Positions 23,866-35,732 of a DNA stretch of 64,000 nucleotides are shown one piece after another. Position numbers and translations under genes: made by a program. Below the pieces are notes generated by a model, which did not search any database, was not told the DNA's origin, and worked only from the letters and a program-made list of their open reading frames with translations. The DNA comes from Hydrangea macrophylla (lineage: Eukaryota > Streptophyta > Magnoliopsida > Cornales > Hydrangeaceae). Position 1 is the first letter of the stretch; every line of letters begins with the position of its first letter. Location of the stretch: positions 71,409,045 through 71,473,044 of the forward strand of contig CM066985.1 of the NCBI GenBank assembly GCA_033977485.1, in the 5' to 3' direction.

Positions 23866-24593
23866 AAAACACCTATGAACCAACAGGTTTTATTGATCAA
23901 TTTTATACCACTGTATTTAATTAAAAGTGATTAAATGTGTTCAAATCAAAGTTAAGTGAAATTTCACTTAAGATCTTCACTTAAAAACTAAAACAATTCA
24001 CTTCAAACTATAGTAAGTTTAAAGCCCTAGTCTCATATCTATTCATCATTCTCAATCCATATCTATTCACCACTTAATTGGTATCTACCCCTCTTTTGAT
24101 TCGGAGCAAAAATCCTAAGTGAAGCCAGAAATCAAAAATCCTAATTCAAATTTGACTTGGGATATCCTAAGTGAATTTTCACTTATGTTGAAGGCTAGTC
24201 AAGTCTAGATCAATAGTGGTGGACTATTCACAACAATAAAATGGTGATGGTGTTGAACAGTCAAATCAAATCTAAATCATAGCAGGCCAATCATAACAAT
24301 CAAATGGTGATGATCCAACATAGAGCCCAATCATAGCAATTGAATGGTGATGATCTGTTTTGAACAATTAAATGGTGATGATCTATTCTGAAGAATCAAA
24401 TCATATCCAGATTTGGTTTGGTTGTGGTGATGGTGGTGGTGGTGGTGGTGGCCGACGATAGTGGTGGCGATCTAGGTTTGTTTTGGTGGTGGTGACCGGC
24501 GATGGTGTTAGTTGTCGTGGTGGTCGCCGGTGGTGGTCGCTTGAGGTCGCTAGATGTGGTGGACGGAGGTCAGGTAGGGGTGGTGGTAATGGT
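23866..24593. other. Intergenic stretch with a GGT-rich minisatellite
   Basis: No gene seen. 23866-24410 is AT-rich with several AAGTGAA and ATGGTGATG repeats. 24420-24590 is a GGT/GGTGGC-rich stretch whose minus strand is open and proline-rich; I read that as low complexity. Confidence 0.6.
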
Positions 24594-24748
24594 GGCCATG
24601 GCAGGATGTGAGAGAGAGTCTCTATTTTTTTAATTTTTTTTTCTAGGAAGATGAAGTGTGGGTTAATTTGGATAGATGGAAAGAGTAAAATGGATTTGAA
24701 AAGTGAAATCTTAATTTTGTGGATGTAGACAAAAAATGGGCTTGGACG

Positions 24749-25045
24749 AAGGCCGACCCTGAGATGACAAAAATTGTCCGAGGCCTCAAGCGAATTTTCA
24801 AAGGGGCCGAAAAATGAGGCCTCTATACTATCCTCTATACTAAGTTTCATTGAAATTAGGAAGAAACTAGAAGAAAGTAGCCCTAAAAATGATAAGTTTC
24901 ATAGAAATTAGGAAGAAGTTAGAAGAAAATAGGCCTAAAAATAATAAATTTCATAAAAATTAGGAAAAAAATAGGCCTAAAAATGAGGCCTAAAATTGAG
25001 ACCCCATGCGATTGCTTCGCAAAATTGGGTCAGGGCTGGCCCTAG
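24749..25045. mobile_element. hAT-like MITE in unit 1 (297 bp)
   Basis: Flanked by 8-bp near-duplicates CTTGGACG (24741-24748) and CTTGGACT (25046-25053). Ends are AAGGCCGACCCTGA and TCAGGGCTGGCCCTAG, a fair inverted repeat. Unit 2 has the empty site (GGGCTTGGGCTTCTGTC at about 29378). An 8-bp duplication and AGGGCC-type ends fit hAT. Confidence 0.75.
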
Positions 25046-25191
25046 CTTGGACTTGTGTCCTTGGGGAGTTTATTATTAATGGGTTGTCTTTTAATCCAAG
25101 TATGTCCAACCTTAAAAGGAACTTAGGCCAAGCCTCTCTAATTTTTTTTTTCCTTTTGTGTGTGAGTGTGTGTCAAATTTTTTTTTTCTTT

Positions 25192-25224
<33 letters not shown>

Positions 25225-26590
25225 GGGTGGGGTTGAGAATGGGGTTGGGGGGTGGTTTCCTTTCTTAGTAAAACCATTAGAAAATTCGTGTACAATCCTT
25301 GATTTTCCTTAAATAAAGAGTGTTATAAGTTGAGGGTAGGATAGTTGAAAACTCATATTTACACAGCTTTTCCAGAGTGTGTATTCTTCAACTATGGTAT
25401 TCTTCTTGAATAATAGCAGTTGTAATGCGAAATTTTGACTATATATATATCCGTTTTGTTGCCAACAAACGGCATCTGAGTGATGGCAAATTTGTAGGCA
25501 TCGTTTCTTTTCTTCTTCTTTTTTTCTCTCTTTGAGATGCAATTGGTAATGTTGAGCCTCTTTTTGATTGTGATAGCCTCTTTTTGTTGGAGGGAGAGAG
25601 GGGAACCTTAACAAATTCAGATTGTTAATTAGATTGATGGTTCGAACAATATATTGAAGTTTCAGAGGATTATTATTATTTATGTATATATATATATATT
25701 TTTTTTTTTTCCCATTTGTATTCTGGCAAGAAGTCATGATAGGAAGACTTTATGCAGAGGTGAAGATGAATACCATTTTCCATGTTAATAATTATGTTGT
25801 TATTGTATTAGCCATGATACCCCACCATCTAGCGTGGGATTTTTTTATTTTTTTATATTTTAATTCAGCACATAGAACTTAAGATTTTAAACCTTTTAAT
25901 TATTGTTTTGTCTTTTAATTAGTTTTTACAACTCCATGATTCATTCACCATTTTCCCATTTTCTTCTTATGTTGTCATGATTTCTTTTTCCTTCACACCT
26001 TCTAGCATAATATAATGAAAGGGAAAAAACCAATTGCTATAAGGTTCATTTGTAAGTTGCTTGCCTTTTCTGCATATTGTTAATGTGTGTTCTCTTCCCC
26101 TGTTCAATATTTCCAATTACTTTAGAACTTTGAGGATACCGTGAACAGTTAGCTCCCACCATCCAAAATATCATGAAGGGGACTCGAACAATAGACCTCT
26201 TGATGGGATTCAAGAGGCCTTACTATTGGCTATCCCGTGTGGTGGTATCTCTTTTTGGATTGGGTACTTTAATATATATATATATATATATTTTTTGGTC
26301 CCTTTGTAGTTTTTTTAGACCTTCAATAATTACTTTTGTGAAGTGCAGGTTGCCGAGTATTACTATTGAATACTCAGTTGCCGGTAATCTTTAGACAAAG
26401 CCCACCATTAATTGGTTCAATATGTGATCAGACTATTCATGTTTGTTGTAGTTACATATAAGGTTGCAATGTTTATTCATTTTTGACTTTTTGAGGTAAA
26501 TCAAGACTTGCTAATTTTCCTTTTGTTTTCGTTTTTGGTTTTTCAGGACAAGTTTTCATCTTCTTCTGTCGAATCTGCCCTAGCGAGTAG

Positions 26591-26592
<2 letters not shown>

Positions 26593-26634
<42 letters not shown>
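26593..26634. repeat. (CT)n microsatellite, unit 1
   Basis: About 21 CT units. The same site in unit 2 (33742-33769) has about 14. Length difference only. Confidence 0.9.
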
Positions 26635-26637
<3 letters not shown>

Positions 26638-27545
26638 GCAATAACTGTGTGAGAAGGAAAGGAAATCACATAAACGTTTTGTTTGTATATGTTGTGTAAA
26701 GTGGTCATTCAATTTATGAGAACCCCCCAAAAAAATTAATATTTTTTTTTTTTTGGTTGCTGAGAAATAGTAAGAAAAGAGAAAACAACAAATTATTGGT
26801 TTAGATGAGTAGAATTTTCTTCTTTTTTTTTATCAGAGTTTTCTAATCCTTCAAAGCAAAAAAAAAAAAAAACCAAAGAATTTGAGTCTTTGGCTTGGAA
26901 TTTACAAGTATAAATAATTTTGGAAATGCTAAAGTTGCAATAATAAACAACATCCCCCCCCCCTCGCGCACACACACAAAAAAAAAAAAAAAAAGAAGGA
27001 AAGAAACAACCATATTGTACCTATTACCCAAGATTTATTTTTATATTTTTTTCATTCTTTGTATATATATGATCAAAAATCCTAGATGGGTTCAAATTTT
27101 TTTTATTTATTTATTTTTTTTTTTTTGGGGGGGGGGGGTGTGGGAATTAGGTACAGAGAGATGGGCAACTTATAAACCTTCATTTCCTATGTCTTTGACC
27201 GACAATATCATACGAGTATCTTTTATTTTTGCAATTAAAAGAGATGCAAAAATAGAGAAGCCATAATTAGACTCATTAGTCTAAAGATGGAAAAATAAGA
27301 ATTATTTGCACTTGCTTCCTTATTTGATGGTTGAGTTGGAGATGGAAAAATGTGCTTGGCGTGATATTTAAGCAATCTCATGTTTTCTAATTTCATGCAA
27401 CTATTGAGAAAAGTGGTGGCTCAAATAATATCTATGGTGGAGTGACCTCCTCGCACTAGTTGAACCCTACTAGATTTCGAGAAGTTTGTTTACTTGATAA
27501 ATAGTTCCCGCATGTGAAAAACATGAACGTTTTAACATTGTATTA

Positions 27546-27560
27546 CTAGGGGTATGCCCC
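27546..27560 (-). mobile_element. Possible Helitron 3' end in unit 1
   Basis: On the minus strand GGGGCATACCCC forms a short hairpin followed by CTAG then T. Helitrons end in a hairpin plus CTRR before a host T. The other copy lies at about 38945. The stem is short and no 5' end was found, so this is tentative. Confidence 0.3.
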
Positions 27561-28078
27561 GTGGCTAAAGGCACTACAAAATAATTTCGACTATAGTACT
27601 GGCATTCAACCAATAACAAACTTAATGTGCTTTCGTCACTTCCCGATAAATTATCTTACCAAACAAAGGTGCCTTCGGCACTTCTCAATCAACTAATAGC
27701 TATAGTGTGTTTTTTTTAAAAACAAAAATTGAAATGATGTTGAGTGGAAAAAGTGAGGAGTTTATCAGTTGAAGACAAATATTGCATCATGCTACTATTC
27801 ACAGTTCTCAACGTGCCTTCGGCACTTTTAAGTAAATTACCTTACCAAATCAAACTAAGCCAAGCTAGAGAGTTGTGGTGCCAGTAGTGAGCTTTTGAGA
27901 GTGAGAGTGAGAGGAGATAGGTTGAAAGTGAAAATAGTGAAGAAAGAAAATTGGAAAGAGAGAGATATAGAGAGATATATATATAGAGAGAGAGAGAGAT
28001 AGGGGGTGTCATTTTGAATTCTCAATAGACAAAATAGGAAAGAGAGATATATAAAGAGAAAAATATATATATATATAT

Positions 28079-28343
28079 GATGTATTTGATAACCCAATTA
28101 AGTGGAGAAAATGAAAACTTTCAGCACTTATTTATTTTTAGTGCGTTTGATAATGTACCACTTAATTGAAAAAGCAACAAAAAATTACTAAAAATGTTAA
28201 GTAAAAATTTCTACTGAAAATAAACATTGAATGTAGTCTATATCAATACTTGAAATACTGTTTTCGGTATTGCAAATTCAATCACTTAAAATTTTCAATA
28301 CTTCAACTTTAGCAATTAATTTTTAGTGTTATCAAACAAACCC
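28079..28343. mobile_element. Tourist-like MITE, unit 1 copy
   Basis: Ends TGTATTTGATAAC and GTTATCAAACAAACCC form an inverted repeat. The same element is at 39411-39676 in unit 2, so it was there before the duplication. A relative with a TTA target duplication is at 41102-41384. Confidence 0.75.
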
Positions 28344-29489
28344 ATAGAGAGAGATAGGGGGTGCCATTTTGAATTCTCAAAAGGCAAAATATAAAAGAGA
28401 GAGATATAAAGAGATAAGGGGTGTCATTTTGAATTGAGCAAAAGACAAACATCACATCAAGGGATGTGAATATGTGATTTATTATATAGATGTTTATTCG
28501 TTCTCATTTTCACTATTTTAAGTAATTTGTGGGTAAGTGATACAAATTTTGTTAGGGTGTGGCCATGGGTCGGGTGAGTCAGGTGTGACCCCTTATTCGG
28601 TCATTCATCTGAATCCCATCAAGTGATGAGTGTAGCACCCGTTATCCATCCGTAAAATCAGGTGAAACTGATCCGTCTATTTCGGGTGGAATCGGGTTAG
28701 TTTCAGGTGACACCCGACATAGAGCATGCAACACATTGAAACACTTTTTATAACCTGTTTATACAACTTGTTTTTCACTTTTTGTAAACTTTTACAATAA
28801 CAATAACATAATAGCTATTTTATCATAATCCCACATAAAGCAACCATAAAAATTACAATAATAACATCAAGTTCATGAAAGACTTGATTAAAAAAAAAAA
28901 AAAGAACTAAACAAACAGAAGAAAAAAAAACACACACACACAAAAACAAAAACAAAAACAAAAACAAAAGCAAAATAACAATAGTAATACTAGAAGTCTG
29001 GAATAAGTCTTAAAAATGAGTATTTATACTATGGGATATAAGGTTACAAAGTACACTGTGTACATACCTAGTCGAGTCGGGTAGGGTCAGGTCAATTAAC
29101 ACATAAAATCGACATCCGACTCGAAATTGGTCAGGTCTAACAATTGGAACCCGTGACTCCACCCACAACTTATACAAACCGACTCAAAGTCTCGGGTTGA
29201 TCGAGTAGGGTCGGATTTCACGGATCATCGATTTTTTTGGCCATGGGAGGATGTGAGAGAGAGTCTATATTTTAATTTTTTTCCTGAGAAGATGAAGTGT
29301 GGGTTAGTTTGGTCAGATGGAAAAAGTAAAATGGACTTGAAAAGTTAAATTTTAATTTTGTGGATGTAGATAAAAAATGGGCTTGGGCTTCTGTCATTGG
29401 AGAGTTTTTAATCCAAGTATGTCCAACCTTAAAAGGAACTTAGGCCAAGCCTCTCTAATTTTTGTGTGTGTGTGGGTGTATGTGTGTGT

Positions 29490-29523
<34 letters not shown>

Positions 29524-30340
29524 GGTTTCCTTTCTTAGTAAAACTATTAGAAAATTCGTGTACATTCTTGATTAATTTTCCTTAAATAAAGAGTGTTATA
29601 AGTAGAGGGTGGGATAGTTTTGTAATGCGAAATTTTGACTATCTATATCCGTTTTGTTGCCAACAAAGGGCATCTGAGTGATGGCAAATTTGTAGGCATC
29701 GTTTCTTTTCTTTTTTTTCTCTCTCTCTCTTTGAGATGCAATTGGTAATGTTGAGCTTTGCGAAGGCACTAAACATGTTTTTTTTTTCCTGGTGCATATG
29801 AACATGACACATACCTCTATACTGTAGATAAACAGGTAGATATGTCGTGGTGTTGCTTCGTGTTGTCAATGATGATTCTCTATCCAACTCTTTTTTTTTT
29901 CAAAAATTTTTCACATCTTCTTCTCCATTTTCTATTTTCCATTGCTTTTTTGTTCATATTTATCTTACTTTTTGACTGTGATAGCCTCTTTTTGTTGGAG
30001 GGAGAGAGGGGAACCTTAACAAATTGAGATTGTTAATTAGATTGATGGTTCGAACAATATATTGAAGTTTTAGAGGATTATTATTATTTCTATATATAGG
30101 GTTAACTAGTATTATATCCTATTTAGTGTATCTTTGTTATAATAGACCCAACTAAAAAAAGCATTTGAAGATAGCTCCACAAAAACATTTCAGACCATTC
30201 TACCCCCAGCTCCATCACTGCTATAATCTAGGATTTTTAAAAATCAAATACAAATTTATTTGATTCCTGATATATATATATATATATCTATATATGTATA
30301 TGTAATTAAAAAAACTTATATATACAAGATCTCTTCTCAA

Positions 30341-30388
<48 letters not shown>

Positions 30389-30491
30389 AATTCGGCTAGT
30401 TACTGTTTCAAGGACCGTTTCCGGCGATCAAGCGCCGACAACCGTGAGTGCTTCGTTGGTGTGAAAAGAAGCTCTGTGGCGTACAGGAGCA

Positions 30492-30644
30492 ATGGATGGT
30501 GGATATATTGGACTAGTTATCGCCGGCGCCATCTCCGCCGTTATTCAGAGAGATGCATTCCGATCTGCTGGTGGCGTGTTAGGCTTTAATGGAGGCGTCA
30601 CCGATCTGTTCTGCAGAATCTCTATTTTTTGTTGGTCCCTCTAA
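30492..30644 (+). CDS. Hypothetical 50-aa frame in a gene-like patch
   Basis: ATG at 30492 opens MDGGYIGLVIAGAISAVIQ and closes at a stop at 30642-30644. It follows a (CT)n tract that resembles a plant 5' leader, and local GC is much higher than around it. The start is hydrophobic and could be one membrane segment. I do not recognise the product. It may be the first exon of a captured host gene or a chance frame, and no following exon was found. Confidence 0.25.
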   Translation: MDGGYIGLVIAGAISAVIQRDAFRSAGGVLGFNGGVTDLFCRISIFCWSL

Positions 30645-31450
30645 TTTTCTACAGATGCAGTGTAAAATTATACACTAATGCTAGTTCTGGTACTCTTATA
30701 TTAGTCTCTAAATTTTGGATATTGGATTTGTCTGATTTTCAGTGTAAAAATGTGTTGATTTTACATTTGTTCGCAAATTTTCAGTGTAAAAATTATAACT
30801 ATCAAGATTTGACTCTTGTGTTGATTTTCAGTGTAAAAATTATAGCTAGCAAGATTTGACTCTTATATTATTTTTCATTGATTTTTTTTTTTTTGATAGC
30901 AATGTATTGCAAAAATATACTATAATGTAAAATTCTACTCTTGTAGTCATTCGTAATGCAGTGTTAAAACTATAATGGCAATCATTGAGTACTCTTTTGG
31001 GCTAATGCAATGTAAAATTATACAGTGGCAAATTTTACACTCATTTTTTGAAACTTTGGCATATATATCAAACCTCACATAATCATAACAAAATCATGTG
31101 CGGTGTTGAAATGGATGAACAATGAATGGATGTTTGTTTGTCTTTAAATCAACGAGATGAGAGCTTACTAAAACAAAAAGAGTCCATTGCAAATTGAATC
31201 TCCATTCCAATGCATATACCTACAATTACGTTAATTATTAGTTTGTTCCAAAAATAACTCCAGAATTAATGGGATAAGAATAACTTAAAATCAAATTAAA
31301 TCTTCATTTTATTTCCATATATAACCAGTTGTATCCATTATATCAGTATATATATCTGACGTGTATATGTGTGTATAGGACTTTAATGTTAAATTCTTAT
31401 CTCCTGCAATTGAGGAATTTATGATGAACTTTAAGATATCAGTCAGGCTA

Positions 31451-31605
31451 TGGAGAGGGCGCCCTCTCTTTAATAAAGAAAGGGCTTCTGTTTTGACCGT
31501 CAGATCGTGTTTTCATTAAGGGCAGTTTTGTCACTTCACGGTTTTTAAACACGATCTGACAGTCAAAACAGAAGCCCTCTCTTTAATAAAGAGAGGGCGC
31601 CTCCA
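31451..31605. mobile_element. Foldback MITE with nested hairpins (155 bp)
   Basis: Nearly the whole element is one inverted repeat: TGGAGAGGGCGCCCTCTC at the left, GAGAGGGCGCCTCCA at the right, with CTTCTGTTTTGACCGTCAGA and its complement inside. Each arm is itself a hairpin (CTCTCTTTAATAAAGA). Both sides are flanked by TA, which would fit a Tc1/mariner-type duplication but is too short to prove it. Confidence 0.75.
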
Positions 31606-32424
31606 TAGAATTTTCGTTAAGATATGCTAAATATAAGGAAATATTTTAGTTAATATATATAATCATATATGTATGTATATATCTAGGGGTAATATTGTAC
31701 CATTATTCACACTAATTTGGGGGTGTGGACCAATCACCGAATACTTTCTGATTGCTTGGGTTCAGCAGCACACTTAAATGATGAGTGGGTCTAGACTAAA
31801 AAAGTTCAATAAATAGGAATTTTTGGGAAGATTTCTATGTATATATATATATATATATTCCCATTAGTATTCTGGCCAGAAGTCATGATAGGAAGACTTT
31901 ATGCAGAGGTGAAGATGAATACCATTTTCCATGTTAATAATTATGTTGTTATTGTATTAGCCATGATACCCCACCATCTAGCGTGGGATTTTTTTATTTT
32001 TTTATATTTTAATTCAGCACATAGAACTTAAGATTTTAAACCTTTTAATTATTGTTTTGTCTTTTAATTAGTTTTTACAACTCCATGATTCATTCACCAT
32101 TTTCCCATTTTCTTCTTATGTTGTCATGATTTCTTTTTCCTTCACACCTTCTAGCATAATATAATGAAAGGGAAAAAACCAATTGCTATAAGGTTTATTT
32201 GTAAGTTGCTTGCCTTTTCTGCATATTGTTAATGTGTGTTCTCTTCCCCTGTTTAATATTTTTAATTACTTTAGAGCTTCGAGGATACCGTGAACAGTTA
32301 GCTCCGACCATCCAAAATATCATGGAGGGGACTCGAACAATAGACCCATGATTCAAGAGGCCTTACTATTGGCTACCCTGTGTGGTGGTATCCCTTTTTG
32401 GATTGGGTACTTTAATTTTTTTTT

Positions 32425-33435
32425 GGGTAAATTACACAAACCTCCCCTGAGGTTTGCCTTAATTACACGGACCTCTCCTCTTGTTTCAAAAATTACACAA
32501 ACCTCCCTCGAGGTTTGAATTAGGTAACAAAACGCCCCCTCCCTAATGGTCCACTAGTTTTTTTTACATTAGCCTCCCCTGAAAATTACAATTAGCCCCC
32601 CTAATATTATAAAATTGTCATACTAAAGCCTCTTTCTCTTATATTTTTGTGCTAATTATAAAATCTCTCCTCCCTCCTATGTTTTTGGGTTAATTTTTTT
32701 AGCATTAATTTATATCATCTACACAAAATATACACAAAACATATATAAATAGGTCCAATTTTTTTTTCCCCCGAACAAACCTCTATCAAGCCCCCCTGTA
32801 TTAATTTTCTAGATCCGCCCTTGTCCCTATGCTTCAAAAGTGGACACTTAACCCCCCTGTGATTGTGGACTAAAATAGAACTGTTATGATTTCACTCAAA
32901 GAGCGTTAACCCCAAAATTAACATCACAAAATGGGTTAAGTGTTTATATTTTTAACCAATTTTAGAATTTTTGTCAGTTTTGAGTGAAATCATAACAATT
33001 CCATTTTAGTCCACAATCACAGGGGGTTAAGTGTCCACTTTTGAAGCATAGGGACAGGGGCGGATCTAGAAAATTAATACATGGAGGGCTTGATAGAGGT
33101 TTGTTTGGGGAAAAAATTTATTTATATGTATTTTGTGTAGATGATATAAATTAATGCTAAAAAAATTAACCCAAAAACATAGGAGGGAGGAGGGATTTTA
33201 TAATTAGAACAAAAATATAAGAGAAAGGGGGCTTAGTATGACAATTTTATAATATTAGGGGGGCTAATTGTAATTTTCAGGGGAGGCTAATGTAAAAAAA
33301 ACTAATGGACCATTAGGGGAGGGGGCGTTTTGTTACCTAATTCAAACCTCGAGGGAGGTTTGTGTAATTTTTGAAATAAGAGGGGAGGTCCGTGTAATTA
33401 AGGCAAACCTCAGGGGAGGTTTGTGTAATTTATCC
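32425..33435. mobile_element. Foldback element with two arms of about 460-480 bp (1011 bp)
   Basis: Left arm 32425-32902 begins GGGTAAATTACACAAACCTC. Right arm, about 32978-33435, is its reverse complement ending GAGGTTTGTGTAATTTATCC. A spacer of about 75 bp separates them. It sits in a T run, so a 9-bp T duplication fits but is not diagnostic. Unit 1 has the empty site (GGGTACTTTAATATATATAT at about 26260). No gene inside. Superfamily uncertain, Mutator-like possible. Confidence 0.85.
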
Positions 33436-33736
33436 TTTTTTTTTTTTTGGGTCCCTTAGTAGTTTTTTAGACCTTCAATAATTACTTTTGTGAAGTGCAA
33501 GTTGCCGAATATTAAATACTCACTTGCCGGTAATCTTTAGACAAAGCCCACCATTAATTGGTTCAATATATGATCAGACTATTCATATTTGTTGTAGTTA
33601 TAAATAAGGTTGCAATGTTTATTCATTTTTTACTTTTTGAGGTAAATCAAAGCTTGCTAATTTTCCCTTTGATTTCGTTTTTGGTTTTTCAGGACAAGTT
33701 TTCTTCTTCTTCAGTCGAATCTACTCCAGCGAGTAT

Positions 33737-33772
<36 letters not shown>

Positions 33773-33819
33773 CAATAGCCGTGTGAGAAGGAATGGAAAT
33801 CACATAAACATTTTGTGTG

Positions 33820-34327
33820 CAGAGAGGCGGAGCCAGGAATATTGGTCAGAGAGCCTAAGCTATACGGGTGTCTCTGAGGCGATTTTTTTGGAATCTATTT
33901 ATACATAATTGGCAATTTTTTTAAGGTTTACTTGTAACTAATTGCGATTTTTTTTGGGGATATTTTTATAATATGAGTCTATTTGGTGATACGTAAATAT
34001 TGTATAGTGTCTTTCAAAATTTTAGGAGGGCTTGTTTCTAAAATGCATAAAATTCTCACACTAAAAGTATAGTTTTTAAAATTCAAAGTGTCTTTCCTTT
34101 TGAGTTGTAAATACATATATATATATATATCAATATATATATAATTGATGAGACTAAATTGGACCTTAGATCCCTTTGGGGAGCCTAAACATAAGTTTAG
34201 GGGGGGCTAAACATAAGTTGAGAGAGGCCTAAACATAAAATACTAATAATATGTAGGGTAAAATTTTAATTCTCAAAATCTCAAGAAAGGCCTGGGCCCC
34301 CCTGATCCCATGCTGCCTTTGTCACTG
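33820..34327. mobile_element. hAT-like nonautonomous element (508 bp)
   Basis: Begins CAGAGAGGCGGAGCCAGGA and ends CTGCCTTTGTCACTG, a degraded version of the CAGAGGCGGAGCC-type inverted repeat common in plants. Unit 1 lacks it (TTTTGTTTGTATATGTTGTG at about 26680). GTGT-rich flanks make the target duplication unclear. Confidence 0.65.
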
Positions 34328-34633
34328 TGTTGTGTAAAGTGCTCATTCAATTTATGAGAACCCCCAAATTTTTTTTTTTTTTTGGTTTCTTTTTAATTCG
34401 GACCATTTGGTTGCTCAGAAAAAGTAAAAAAAGAGGAAACAACAAATTATTGGTTTAGTCGAGTAGAGTTTTTTTTTCTTTTTTTAATCAGAGAGTTTTC
34501 TAATCCTTTAAAGCAAAAAAACCAAAGAATTTGAGTCTTTGGTATAAAATTTTGTAATACCCTGTATTTTCAATAAATATTTATGTAGAGAGATTCTATA
34601 TACTTTCCTTGTTCACATTTGGAATTCTATCTT

Positions 34634-34825
34634 CGATCGATTGAATCTCTTTCGAGCGATCGAGCATTTTCAGAGTTCAAGCGATCGAACTATTTTTCGA
34701 GCGATCGAAACCCTATCAACATAAATTTAATACGTGACCCTCACTTCAATCGATCAAACTGTTTTCAATCGATCTAACATGACCGATCTTATCTCGAGCG
34801 ATCGAACTTAGTTCGATCGATCGAA
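34634..34825 (+). repeat. Phased CGATCG palindrome cluster in the solo LTR
   Basis: CGATCG or close variants at 34634, 34657, 34682, 34702, 34751, 34770, 34799 and about 34818, mostly inside TTCGATCGAA or GAGCGATCGAA contexts. Steps are 23, 25, 20, 49, 19, 29 and 19. The last is the 14-bp palindrome TTCGATCGATCGAA. A further looser group lies at 35330-35414. Confidence 0.85.
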
Positions 34826-35732
34826 CTTGTAATTATCATAATTCCAGGTTTCACGCAGAAACAGCCACCTATACCTCTTTTCCCCTATATATACACTGGT
34901 TTCATGTGTGTATTGGGTTTTGTTGAACCCTTGTGAGTTGAGAGAGTTGTGAATATGTGTTTTGATATATATATATATATATATATACTCATACATATAT
35001 TATATACACACACATCCATCTATATATATTATATACCACTCAGAAGAGAAAGAGAAGCAGAGAAGAAGAAGAATCAGAAGAAGCACAGGAGACAGAGAAA
35101 GAGGACAGAGGAGCAAAGAAAGAAAGAGAGAGAGAGAGAGAAATAGGCCACCATTGAAGTTTAAAGCTCGAGCTTGACGTTGCCAAACACTCCCTAGGTG
35201 AGTTTTTACTCACTTGGTATCGTTATTATAATGTTTCACAAGTTTTTGATATGTTTAAACGTATTAAAACGTCCTTAGGATGTTTGTTTTTATGTTGTTC
35301 AAAATCTGTTGGAGAAGACGATTCTCGAGCGATTGAACAGAGTTCAATCGATCGAAGGTTCAATCGATCGAAGCGACTTTGATCGCTCGAACAGTATTTT
35401 CCCTCAATCGATCGAGACATGGAGAACATGGTTTAGTTCTTTAGTTTATTATATATGAAGTTCGAATGTTCGGTTCTTGTTTTGGATTTCTATTATGCGA
35501 TTTTGGGTAGATCAGGGATAATGTGACAACACAGATAAGTATGATTAAGAATAATGGATTAACGTAATGATGCTAGATACTATACGGTTCTTATATGAGT
35601 TCGATATCCGTTCATTTCAATCAGAGTAGTCAGGCCACATGAAAATTGTCACGTATCGATAGAAGTACTAAGTTTAAGTAGGTTTGATAAGTTTTGGGAA
35701 TAGTACGTGAGTAGACGCCTGGTCATGATATG

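Larger units (their letters stand above)
24594..29238. repeat. Tandem duplication, unit 1 (4.6 kb)
   Basis: Directly repeated as 29239-40494. Both units start at GGCCATG followed by GAGGATGTGAGAGAGAGTCT or close to it, and unit 2 ends at GGCCA, so a 5- to 7-bp microhomology marks the breakpoints. Shared landmarks: CCAAGTATGTCCAACCTTAA (25095/29413), TTCTGGC-AGAAGTCATGAT (25720/31870), TGAACAGTTAGCTCC (26140/32291), and the MITE at 28079. No gene seen. It carries one private insertion (24749-25045) and long GT, CT, A and G runs. Confidence 0.88.
30096..31825. mobile_element. Unclassified 1.7-kb insertion in unit 2
   Basis: Absent from unit 1, where GGATTATTATTATTTATG runs on without a break (about 25668). 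ATTTCTAT occurs at both edges (about 30086-30095 and 31826-31834), a candidate 8-bp duplication. I see no clear terminal inverted repeat. It contains a (CT) run of about 44 bp, a GC-rich gene-like patch (30390-30610), repeated CAGTGTAAAAAT words, and a nested MITE (31451-31605). Confidence 0.6.

Noticed and set aside
24401..24850. 149-codon proline-rich minus-strand frame
   Set aside because: It is the reverse strand of a GGT-rich minisatellite and runs into a MITE; composition explains it.
26473..26730. Short frames through (CT)n/(GA)n tracts here and at 30260, 33558, 50911, 52641
   Set aside because: Alternating Ser-Leu or Arg-Glu runs from microsatellites; no start context or flanking homology.
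29492..29521. G run of 30 (and about 26 at 38496) as a quadruplex regulator
   Set aside because: The homologous unit has mixed GT/G sequence. Pure homopolymers of this length may be slippage or assembly artefacts.
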